From positions 1 through 64,000 of the forward strand of contig JAEEXH010000005.1 in NCBI GenBank assembly GCA_016291435.1: a stretch of DNA of 64,000 nt, in the 5' to 3' direction. The notes beneath the pieces were generated by a model that had not been told where the DNA came from, ran no database searches, and saw only the letters and a list, made by a program, of their open reading frames with translations. Below are positions 1 through 6,861 of this stretch, piece after piece. The position numbers were made by a program, and so were the translations under genes. Origin of the DNA: Oscillospiraceae bacterium. Lineage in GTDB: Bacteria > Bacillota > Clostridia > Oscillospirales > Ruminococcaceae. How positions within the stretch are numbered: position 1 is the first letter of the stretch; each line of letters opens with the position of its first letter.

Positions 1-8
1 CCCCTGCC

Positions 9-140
9 GAGCTCCTAAAGTCAAGGGATTTCGCCGCCTGCGGGCGGCGACCAGAGGCTGCTCGCCTCTGGACTCTCGCAAGCCTTTGGAAAAGGCTTGA
101 GCGAAATTTTAATCATAGGCTCTTTGACTTTACGGAGCTT
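9..140. repeat. Foldback repeat with nested hairpins (cloverleaf-like)
   Basis: Outer inverted arms at 9-24 and 124-140 (TAAAGTCAA pairing with TTGACTTTA, then GAGCTCC with a one-base bulge) enclose a second closing stem, 25-34 with 101-110 (GGGATTTCGC/GCGAAATTTT, partly by G-U pairs). Inside are three hairpins in a row: 32-38/43-49 (7 bp), 51-58/64-71 (8 bp) and 79-87/91-99 (9 bp, loop GGA). All stems were read directly. The layout resembles the short palindromic repeats scattered between genes in Oscillospiraceae and related Clostridia; that comparison is from memory. No coding function is assigned. It may extend left of the window. Confidence 0.75.
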
Positions 141-155
141 TTTCGACAAGCTGAA

Positions 156-175
156 GCAGGATCCGAAGATCCTGC
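156..175 (-). terminator. UUCG-loop hairpin downstream of the sigma/anti-sigma operon
   Basis: On the minus strand GCAGGATC, a TTCG tetraloop and GATCCTGC form a perfect 8-bp stem about 90 bases past the anti-sigma stop. There is no strong T run after it, so it may be a weak terminator or part of the neighbouring foldback repeat. Between it and the stop codon (176-263) nothing else was seen. Confidence 0.35.
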
Positions 176-263
176 CCGTTATCATGCATCCTCTGTGAGC
201 ACGCCTGCGCTCATTCGGAAGCGGCGGTCCGCATAGGCCGCAGCACCGATTCATGCGTCACAA

Positions 264-1118
264 TCAGCACTGCCGCCCGTGCGAGAGCAACGCCTCCGCA
301 TATGCGTTATCCGGCGCAGCATCGAAGCCCTCCGGGAGATATTCAGCGGGGATATAGCTCTGATAATCAAGATCATAGCTATAATTGCAGAAGATCAGCT
401 CGACATATGTGATCGTATTCTCCTGCCCCGGCGTCCCGATCGCGTAGACAAAGCCCTGATACGCATCTGCCGCCATCGCCAGCGGATCGCCCGCTCCCGC
501 AAAGCCTGTGACGCCGTAATAACCGATATAATCAGAAACGCCGAGTGCAGACAGCCGCGCGGTCTCTGCGGCATAATCCTCCGGCGAATAGTGCACGGTC
601 AGGTAACTCAGATACTGCGCATCCCACGGATCATAATAGACCATCTTGTATTCCTGCACATGCAGACCGGCAATCGGCGCAGACGGAAAAATGCGCTCAT
701 CCATGCCCCACTTGCTGCGATATTCCTCCTTTGCCTCCGCGCCCATATAATCTGCGTAATGCGCGGGGTCGGTATCCACAGAAGGCTCGCTCATGAGTCC
801 GCCGAGCCCCAGAAGCGTCATTGCGCCGCCCATCAGCATGAGGCGCAGGAGAAAGATTCCGCAAAGTGCAGCAGCCGTGATCGCGGCGGTCCTGACCGTC
901 AGCCTGCGCTTCTTCTTCTTTTCATACTTCGCGAATTCCTGTGCGGTATCCATACGGAACTGCACATCGGGTGTCTGCGCGGTCATCGCCTGCAATTCGG
1001 CACGGCAGCGCGCGCATTCGGCAAGATGTGTCTCCACAAAACCGCGGCTCTCTGCACTCACCAGATTCTCAGCATAGAGCGGCAGCAGATCGCGGATGAC
1101 TTCACACGGCAGATTCAT
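264..1118 (-). CDS. Anti-sigma factor with zinc-finger (zf-HC2-type) domain
   Basis: 284-residue membrane protein expected to hold the co-transcribed ECF sigma factor inactive. The first ~45 residues match the anti-sigma zinc-finger pattern: an early Cys, then H-x3-C-x2-C (HLAECARC). A Lys/Arg-rich stretch leads into a hydrophobic membrane segment at about residues 75-105, and the remainder is an extracytoplasmic domain rich in Tyr and acidic residues that I do not recognise. Its ATG overlaps the sigma-factor stop by four bases (ATGA), so translation is likely coupled. The signal sensed cannot be read from the sequence; the outward sensor domain suggests an envelope cue (inference). Confidence 0.85.
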   Translation of the reverse strand: MNLPCEVIRDLLPLYAENLVSAESRGFVETHLAECARCRAELQAMTAQTPDVQFRMDTAQEFAKYEKKKKRRLTVRTAAITAAALCGIFLLRLMLMGGAMTLLGLGGLMSEPSVDTDPAHYADYMGAEAKEEYRSKWGMDERIFPSAPIAGLHVQEYKMVYYDPWDAQYLSYLTVHYSPEDYAAETARLSALGVSDYIGYYGVTGFAGAGDPLAMAADAYQGFVYAIGTPGQENTITYVELIFCNYSYDLDYQSYIPAEYLPEGFDAAPDNAYAEALLSHGRQC

Positions 1119-1606
1119 TCCGATCCCTCCTTCATTTCAGCCTGTATCATAGATTTTGCGCGGTGAAATGTCACGCACGCCCAATGCTCCGATTTTTCAA
1201 AGAGCTCACCGATCTCGCGGAATGAAAGCTCCCCGAAAACGCGCAGAGAAAAGACCTCCTTATAGGGCTCACGCATCGCATGCAGCACGCGGTGAATGCG
1301 CCTTGCCGCCTCTTTGTCCGCGATCATGTCCGTCAGATCCGCATCGGGTGCGGGACAGGTCTCCGGAACCTCTCCGCCTGTCAGATGCTTTTGCTTCCGG
1401 CAGTGTGTCAGCCAGAGGTTCCGTGCAATGGAGCAAAGCCAGACGCGCAGCTCCGATTCGCCGCGGTACTGCCGGATCGCTTTCATCGCACGGAAAAAGG
1501 TTTCCTGCGTGAGCTCCTCGGCAAGGCTCTCATTTGCGGTCAGACCGCGCAGATAGCGGAACACAACATCGAAGTATTTGCGGTATGCCGCTTCAAACTC
1601 GTCCAT
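1115..1606 (-). CDS. RNA polymerase ECF-type sigma factor
   Basis: 163-residue sigma-70 family factor of the extracytoplasmic-function group. Region 2 is seen near residues 5-70 (AEELTQETFFRA, then RVWLCSIARN) and region 4 near 110-160 (FSLRVFGELSFREIGE followed by a helix-turn-helix). The short linker is typical of ECF factors lacking regions 1 and 3. The start at 1606 is chosen because AGGGAGGG lies six bases upstream; an in-frame ATG at 1735 has no ribosome site. It is followed at once by its anti-sigma factor. It is divergent from the lipid operon that begins about 200 bases away, which makes that operon a candidate target, but no ECF-type promoter could be identified. Confidence 0.92.
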   Translation of the reverse strand: MDEFEAAYRKYFDVVFRYLRGLTANESLAEELTQETFFRAMKAIRQYRGESELRVWLCSIARNLWLTHCRKQKHLTGGEVPETCPAPDADLTDMIADKEAARRIHRVLHAMREPYKEVFSLRVFGELSFREIGELFEKSEHWACVTFHRAKSMIQAEMKEGSE

Positions 1607-1751
1607 TGCTTTCCCTCCCTTCTGCTTATAAGACGCATGGCACAAAAAATAATCACAGGTTTTCTGAAAAAATTTTTTTTGCACGGGGATCGCCTGAATA
1701 TGAACAGTATAACACATCGGCTGCATGAAAATCAAGTATTCCTTCGGAGCG

Positions 1752-1780
1752 TTGACAAATATCAGAATATGTATTATAAT
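1752..1780 (+). promoter_or_regulatory. Consensus promoter of the lipid-type operon
   Basis: TTGACA at 1752-1757, 17-base spacer, TATAAT at 1775-1780: both hexamers perfect. Transcription would begin near 1787, which rules out the upstream in-frame ATGs at 1725 and 1779 as starts for the acyltransferase. Confidence 0.9.
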
Positions 1781-1805
1781 GTACTTTGTGAAACGGGGTG
1801 ATTAT

Positions 1806-2465
1806 TTGCATCACAAGCTGACTGCTTACCGCATACTCATGGGAATCGCAAGACCGCTCATGAGGCTGCTCTACCGCCCGCGCATCATCGGCGCGGAATA
1901 TATCCCCGCTGAGGGCGGCGCCGTCATCGCGGGCAACCATAAACACGCATTCGACCCGGTGCTTGTCAACACCGCAACGAAGCGCACGGTGCGCACACTT
2001 GCAAAAAAGGAGCTGCATGACGGCAGCTTCGGTTTTTTCTTCCGTGCGATTGCGTCGATCCCGGTCGATCTGCACGCAAAGCACAACCCTGCTGCGCTGG
2101 AAGCTGCGGTCGCCGCGCTGAAAGGCGGCTCGCTGATCAATGTTTCACCGGAAGCCGGACGGAACTATACCGATGAGCTGCTGCTTCCGTTCAAATACGG
2201 CGCGGTATCCATGTCTGCAAAAACCGGCGTACCGATCATTCCCTATGCGATCTCCGGCGACTACAAGCTCTTTGCAAAGCATCGCCTGACGATTCGGTTT
2301 TCCGCCCCGCTTTATGCAAAGGGCGAGGATCTCACCGATGCAAACGCCGCGCTCTATGACCGCATCGCAGAGCTGCTCCGCAGCATCACGGACGAGGAGA
2401 TCCTGCGGACAAAGCATTTCACCGAATTCAAGGATTGGAGTACAAAGCATGCACCGTCATCTTGA
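1806..2465 (+). CDS. PlsC-like 1-acylglycerol-3-phosphate acyltransferase family protein
   Basis: 219-residue acyltransferase of the PlsC/LPLAT family, which moves an acyl chain onto a lysophosphatidic acid-like acceptor at the membrane. The HX4D catalytic motif is H45-D50 (NHKHAFD), and the PEGTR-type block appears as PEAGR at 114-118, an unusual variant. The TTG start at 1806 is chosen since GGGGTGA lies just upstream and the promoter -10 box covers the earlier ATG. It is the first of five closely packed genes; the 3' end overlaps the acyl ligase by 17 bases. The true acceptor is unknown. The altered block III and the company of a radical SAM enzyme suggest it may not be the housekeeping PlsC. 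Confidence 0.85.
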   Translation: MHHKLTAYRILMGIARPLMRLLYRPRIIGAEYIPAEGGAVIAGNHKHAFDPVLVNTATKRTVRTLAKKELHDGSFGFFFRAIASIPVDLHAKHNPAALEAAVAALKGGSLINVSPEAGRNYTDELLLPFKYGAVSMSAKTGVPIIPYAISGDYKLFAKHRLTIRFSAPLYAKGEDLTDANAALYDRIAELLRSITDEEILRTKHFTEFKDWSTKHAPSS

Positions 2466-4083
2466 ATACCCGGAAGGGTCACTTTATGATTATCTTGCGG
2501 AGACTGCAAGGCAGTATCCGGCTTATACCGCGCTCAATTATTTCGGGCGGAAAATCCGCTTTTCTCAGCTCGTCAAAGAGATCGGCAGAACTGCTGCCGC
2601 GCTGAAGGCTGCGGGCGTGCAGAAGGGCGACAGCGTATCCGTCTGCCTGCCGAACATTCCCGAGGCGATCTTCCTTTTTTATGCGATCAATCAGATCGGC
2701 GCAGTCGCGAACATGATTCACCCGATGTCTGCGGAAAATGAGATCATCCGCTATCTTACGCTGACCGAAAGCAAATATCTCTTTGCCGTGGATCTCATTG
2801 CGGACAAGGTGCGGGCTGTCGCAAAGCAGGTGCCGCTCAGAGCAGCAGTCGGCGTGAGTGTCGCAGAAGGCATGCCGCTCATCACAAAGCTCGGCTACCG
2901 CATCACGCAGAAGCAGAAGCCCGATCTCACCGGGCTCATGCCGTGGAAGGCGTTTCTCGCAAAGGCATCTGCCTGCACCGGGGAAACCAACACGCACGCA
3001 GCCTCCGGAGATGTTGCTGCGATCCTTTACAGCGGCGGCACCACTGGCAAGCCGAAGGGCATCATGCTCACAAATTACAATTTCAACGCGCTTGCGGTTC
3101 ACAGCGTCGATGCCTGCGGCGGTCTTGCGCCCGGCGACAAGATGCTCTCCGTCATGCCGATCTTCCACGGCTTCGGGCTCGGCGTCTGCATCCATACGAT
3201 TCTGACGCTCGGCGGCACAGCAGTCATTCAGCCGAAATTCTCCGTGAAGAATTATCACAAGCTGCTGTTCAAATACCGCCCGGATATCATTGCCGGCGTC
3301 CCTGCGATCTATGAAAGCATGCTCGTGAGCCGCGCCTATGACGGAAAAGATCTCGGCTTCCTGAAATGTATCATCTCAGGCGGAGATTCCCTCTCGCCGA
3401 GCACAAAGCAGAAGCTCAATGCGATGCTCGCCGCACACGGCTGCAAAACGCATGTCCGCGAGGGCTACGGTCTTACGGAATGCGTCACGGGAAGCTGCCT
3501 GATGCCCGATCACTCGGACAATGTGCTGAGCGTCGGCCTGCCCTATGCGGATACATTCTACAAGATCATCAACAGCAAGACTGACGGGGAAATGCCCCTC
3601 GGCGAGACCGGCGAGATCATCCTGCGCGGTCCCTCCGTCATGAAGGGCTACTACAAGGAGCCGGAGGAGACCGCTGCCGTTCTGCGGAAGCGCGAAGACG
3701 GTCACACATGGCTCTATACCGGTGACCTCGGCTATATGGATGCCGACGGATTTGTCTACTTCAGGCAGCGGCTGAAGCGCATGATCGTCTCCGGCGGATA
3801 CAATATCTACCCGCAGAACATTGAGGAGATCATCAACCGCCACCCGCAGATCATCATGTGTGCGGTCGTCGGCGTGCCCGATCAGATTCTCGGCGAAAAG
3901 GTGCGTGCGTGCGCAGTCCCCGCAGAGGGTGCCGATACAGAAAAGCTGCATGACGAACTGATGGAGATGCTCCGCAAAGAAGTCGCTGTCTATGCGCTGC
4001 CGCGTGAGCTGCGGTTCGTGAAGGAGCTCCCGAAAACGCTGGTCGGCAAGATCGCATACAATGAGCTCAAGACGGAGGATTGA
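2449..4083 (+). CDS. AMP-forming acyl-CoA synthetase/acyl ligase
   Basis: 544-residue adenylate-forming enzyme that activates a carboxylic acid as acyl-AMP and passes it to CoA or a carrier protein. Core motifs are all present: the A3 loop (YSGGTTGKPKG) at 194-204, YGLTE near 339-344, YTGD at 423-426, the RMIVSGGYNIYPQNIE hinge, and the C-terminal catalytic lysine K534 in KTLVGKI. Full family length. The start at 2449 has GGAG eight bases upstream and lies inside the acyltransferase end. By family it could use medium or long-chain fatty acids. Placed next to an acyltransferase and a CDP-alcohol phosphatidyltransferase, it probably supplies the acyl chain for a lipid made by this operon (inference). 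Confidence 0.9.
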   Translation: MHRHLEYPEGSLYDYLAETARQYPAYTALNYFGRKIRFSQLVKEIGRTAAALKAAGVQKGDSVSVCLPNIPEAIFLFYAINQIGAVANMIHPMSAENEIIRYLTLTESKYLFAVDLIADKVRAVAKQVPLRAAVGVSVAEGMPLITKLGYRITQKQKPDLTGLMPWKAFLAKASACTGETNTHAASGDVAAILYSGGTTGKPKGIMLTNYNFNALAVHSVDACGGLAPGDKMLSVMPIFHGFGLGVCIHTILTLGGTAVIQPKFSVKNYHKLLFKYRPDIIAGVPAIYESMLVSRAYDGKDLGFLKCIISGGDSLSPSTKQKLNAMLAAHGCKTHVREGYGLTECVTGSCLMPDHSDNVLSVGLPYADTFYKIINSKTDGEMPLGETGEIILRGPSVMKGYYKEPEETAAVLRKREDGHTWLYTGDLGYMDADGFVYFRQRLKRMIVSGGYNIYPQNIEEIINRHPQIIMCAVVGVPDQILGEKVRACAVPAEGADTEKLHDELMEMLRKEVAVYALPRELRFVKELPKTLVGKIAYNELKTED

Positions 4084-4084
4084 C

Positions 4085-5422
4085 ATGGGGGAGAACAGAT
4101 GCTTTCTTCTTGTGCATCCCGAGATCTCGCGCACGAAATACAATTTCGCGGGCATCATCGACAATGAACCGCTGGAGCTTGAATTTCTCTGGACTGTTTT
4201 GCAGAACGCAGGCTTTGCGCCGCATATCTGGGACGGGCAGGTCGAAACACAGTCCTTTGCAGAGCGGCTCGCCGAATTGCAGCCCGCATTTGTCTATATC
4301 TGCGGCAGAACCCGGCAGGAGGGCTTCATGCTCGAATACTGCAAGGCCGCAAAGGAGCAGGGCGCCGTCACGATGCTCGGCGGGCTCCACGCACAGCACA
4401 ATTTCAGGCGGCTCATGCAGCCGTATGTCGATTATATTTTCACGGGATTTGATCCCGATGCCGTGCGGCAGACTGCCTGCGGCGCATCGCCCGAGAACCT
4501 TGACGGCATCTGCTGGCAGGCGGGCGGCGAATGGGTCACCCGTGCGGGAAAGCCGTATGATATCCGCAGGCTCCCGCGTGCAGACCGCACGCAGTTTTAT
4601 GCGCACACAGACCGCTACCGCTATCTGGAGCTCAGCCCCTGCGCGCATGTCCGCACGGCGTACTGCTGCCCCTATCAATGCAGCTTCTGCTCCAGAAACC
4701 GGCTGAACTGCGGCGTCTACACCGCACGCGATATCGCCGATGTGGTCGATGAGATCGCAGAGATTCAGTGTGACAACATCTATATCATCGACGACGATTT
4801 TCTATTTGACGAGAAACGCATCCGCACATTCATCCGCCTTGTGCGTGAGCGCGGGATCAAAAAGCGCTATGTCTGCTACGGCAGAGCGGATTTTGTTGCA
4901 TCGCATGCAGCACTCATGCGGGAGCTCAAGGAGATCGGCTTCTACTACATTTTAACAGGTCTTGAAGCGACCGATGACGCACATCTGGACCGCTACAACA
5001 AGAAAACGGATCTTGCCGCGAATGCCGAAGCCGTGCGCATCCTGAACGAGACCGGCATTCACATCATGGGCATGTTCATCGTCGATCTGGATTTCACCGC
5101 CAAGGACTTCCGCGCCGTCGCAAAATGGATCCGCAGGCATCATGTGCGCAATGCCGCAATTTCGATCTACACGCCGGAGATGAGTTCGCCGCAGTTTGAG
5201 GAATACCGCAGCCGCCTCATCACGGAGGATCCCGCGCACTGGGATTATCTGCATGTGGTCGCACGGCCGGAGCACATGAGCGTGAAGCGGTACTATATGC
5301 ACTATCACCTCCTTGTCGTGCGGCTCTTTCTGCGTGCCTGGCGGCAGGGCGTCTATGATTTTCTCGACTACGGATTTTTCATCCGCTCGATGCTGAAAAA
5401 TCTGTTCAGATTCGGAGGATAA
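4085..5422 (+). CDS. Radical SAM protein with B12-binding-like N-terminal domain
   Basis: 445 residues. An N-terminal Rossmann-type domain (about 1-150) has the layout of cobalamin-binding domains in B12-dependent radical SAM enzymes (HPEISRTK, later GGLHAQ), but no DxHxxG cobalamin ligand motif is visible. The radical SAM core begins near 190, with the [4Fe-4S] motif CxxxCxxC at C195, C199 and C202, followed by a TIM-barrel-like stretch containing IYIIDDDFLFDE and GLEATDD. GGAGG precedes the ATG at 4085. The setting among acyl-lipid genes suggests chemistry on an unactivated carbon of a fatty acyl chain, such as methylation or tail-to-tail coupling; this is inference. Confidence 0.88.
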   Translation: MGENRCFLLVHPEISRTKYNFAGIIDNEPLELEFLWTVLQNAGFAPHIWDGQVETQSFAERLAELQPAFVYICGRTRQEGFMLEYCKAAKEQGAVTMLGGLHAQHNFRRLMQPYVDYIFTGFDPDAVRQTACGASPENLDGICWQAGGEWVTRAGKPYDIRRLPRADRTQFYAHTDRYRYLELSPCAHVRTAYCCPYQCSFCSRNRLNCGVYTARDIADVVDEIAEIQCDNIYIIDDDFLFDEKRIRTFIRLVRERGIKKRYVCYGRADFVASHAALMRELKEIGFYYILTGLEATDDAHLDRYNKKTDLAANAEAVRILNETGIHIMGMFIVDLDFTAKDFRAVAKWIRRHHVRNAAISIYTPEMSSPQFEEYRSRLITEDPAHWDYLHVVARPEHMSVKRYYMHYHLLVVRLFLRAWRQGVYDFLDYGFFIRSMLKNLFRFGG

Positions 5423-5424
5423 CA

Positions 5425-6096
5425 ATGGCTGAACCGTATCAGAATCCCGTCAAAAAAATGATTCCCAGCAAGCTGGAGACCGGTTTCCAGCAGTTTCTCT
5501 ACAAGCATGCCGGAAAATATATCCCGAAGAATGCAACGCCGAATCAGGTGACAGCCGTCGGTGCGCTCGGCGGGTTGTTCGCCGTCATCATGACACTGCT
5601 GACGAACATCTCCCCGCTGTTTTTCATCGGCACGATCCTGGGTCTTGCGACACATCTGATCGCGGACGATCTCGACGGCTATGTCGCCAGAACGCGGCAG
5701 ATGTCCTCAAAGGCAGGCGCCTATTTCGACCTCATCACCGACGTGCTGTTCTCAACCTTCCTGCTGCTTGCCTTCGGTCTCACGCCCTATGTGCATCTTG
5801 CGCCCGCCGCATTTGCCGCACCGCTCTACGGCATCATGAATGTCACGATGATGAACTACATCATCTATTTCAATGAATTCCAGTTTCCGCGGCTCGGACC
5901 GATCGAAGCGCATCTCGGATACACCGCCTGCGCACTGATCGCAATGACCGTCCGCGACAGAGTGCTGTTCACGCTGTTCGGTTTGCCGGTCTTTGCATGC
6001 GATATTCTGATGGTGCTGGCGATGCTCCCGATGTATTATGAGATGATCCGGATGGCGATTGCGCTGTTCCGCCGTCTGAAAAAGGAAATATCATGA
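5425..6096 (+). CDS. CDP-alcohol phosphatidyltransferase family protein
   Basis: 223-residue integral membrane enzyme that joins a CDP-linked lipid to a small alcohol, or CDP-alcohol to a lipid, releasing CMP. The complete family signature is present: D81, D84-G85, A88-R89, then eight residues to G98, D102 and D106. Several hydrophobic segments follow. GGAGG lies before the ATG, two bases after the radical SAM stop. It could form phosphatidylglycerol-phosphate, phosphatidylinositol or a phosphocholine/ethanolamine-type lipid; the alcohol cannot be decided from the sequence. The operon links it to acyl activation and transfer. Confidence 0.88.
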   Translation: MAEPYQNPVKKMIPSKLETGFQQFLYKHAGKYIPKNATPNQVTAVGALGGLFAVIMTLLTNISPLFFIGTILGLATHLIADDLDGYVARTRQMSSKAGAYFDLITDVLFSTFLLLAFGLTPYVHLAPAAFAAPLYGIMNVTMMNYIIYFNEFQFPRLGPIEAHLGYTACALIAMTVRDRVLFTLFGLPVFACDILMVLAMLPMYYEMIRMAIALFRRLKKEIS

Positions 6097-6722
6097 ACGA
6101 AATCTTCATCGTCCTCATCCGTGCGCATACAGGTCTCGGCAGCATTGCACGGCGCATCACAGGGTATCCCTATACGCACATCGCAGTGAGCCTCGACCGC
6201 TCCCTTACGGATTTTGTGAGCTTCTCGCGGCGGTATCACAGCTTTCCTTTCGATGCCGGATTCATGCACGAATACCGTGATTATTACGCATTCGGCGACC
6301 ACAGCGATTTTGAAGCAAAGATCTTTCGTCTGCCTGTGACCGATGCGCAATTGAGGCGCATCCGCGCATTTCTCCGCAAATGCGAATCTGACCGGGAGCT
6401 GCGGTTCAATCTCTTTTCGATGGCAACGATGCCGCTGCTCGGCGGTTTCCGCATCCCGAAAGCGGAAAACTGCATGTCCTTCACAGCGCAGATCATCCGC
6501 ATGAGCGGCTGCGTGCAGATGCAAAAGCACTACTGGCGGTATTCTATCAAGGATATGGACCGGCTGCTCGGCAATCACCTGTTCTTCGAGGGAAAGCTCC
6601 GGCGTCTCCCCTCTACGCAATATAAACGCTACATGCAGCCCTTCTGCATCATCAAATATCTCCGCGATGCCGCAGCGCTCAACGGAACGCTCGCCCGCAG
6701 AATGCTGACACACCGCGTATAG
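6093..6722 (+). CDS. Permuted papain-like (YiiX/YaeF or NlpC/P60-type) cysteine hydrolase
   Basis: 209 residues. The pattern fits the permuted papain-fold group: an early catalytic His within YTHIAVSL (H29) and a later catalytic Cys in ENCMSFTAQ (C127). Members of this fold cleave amide bonds or act as lipid acyltransferases (LRAT/HRASLS-like); the lipid-handling branch would fit the operon. No signal peptide is evident. The ATG overlaps the phosphatidyltransferase stop by four bases (ATGA). It is the last gene before a terminator. The fold call is moderately secure; the substrate is unknown. Confidence 0.65.
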   Translation: MNEIFIVLIRAHTGLGSIARRITGYPYTHIAVSLDRSLTDFVSFSRRYHSFPFDAGFMHEYRDYYAFGDHSDFEAKIFRLPVTDAQLRRIRAFLRKCESDRELRFNLFSMATMPLLGGFRIPKAENCMSFTAQIIRMSGCVQMQKHYWRYSIKDMDRLLGNHLFFEGKLRRLPSTQYKRYMQPFCIIKYLRDAAALNGTLARRMLTHRV

Positions 6723-6759
6723 ATGCACTATGTTAAATATATGTGAAATTATGTGAAAT

Positions 6760-6782
6760 GCCGGGGAAAACCCGGCTTTTTT
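6760..6782 (+). terminator. Intrinsic terminator of the lipid-type operon
   Basis: GCCGGG (6760-6765), loop GAAAA, CCCGGC (6771-6776), then six T. It directly precedes the next promoter. Confidence 0.9.
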
Positions 6783-6783
6783 C

Positions 6784-6812
6784 TTGACTTTCCGGCATTT
6801 GCGCGCTATAAT
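6784..6812 (+). promoter_or_regulatory. Promoter of the Ca2+ ATPase gene
   Basis: TTGACT at 6784-6789, 17-base spacer, TATAAT at 6807-6812. The -35 box starts two bases after the T tract of the preceding terminator. Confidence 0.85.
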
Positions 6813-6861
6813 ATTATGGTTGACCCATCATTTTCCGACCGATAACGGAGGCATAAAAAAT

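Noticed and set aside
21-254. A 77-codon minus-strand reading frame across the left edge
   Set aside because: It runs through the foldback repeat, has no ribosome site, and its low-complexity translation is explained by the hairpin sequences.
1607-1751. ECF autoregulatory promoter before the sigma factor gene
   Set aside because: AACC-like and CGTC elements are present but the spacing (over 20 bases) does not fit known ECF promoters.
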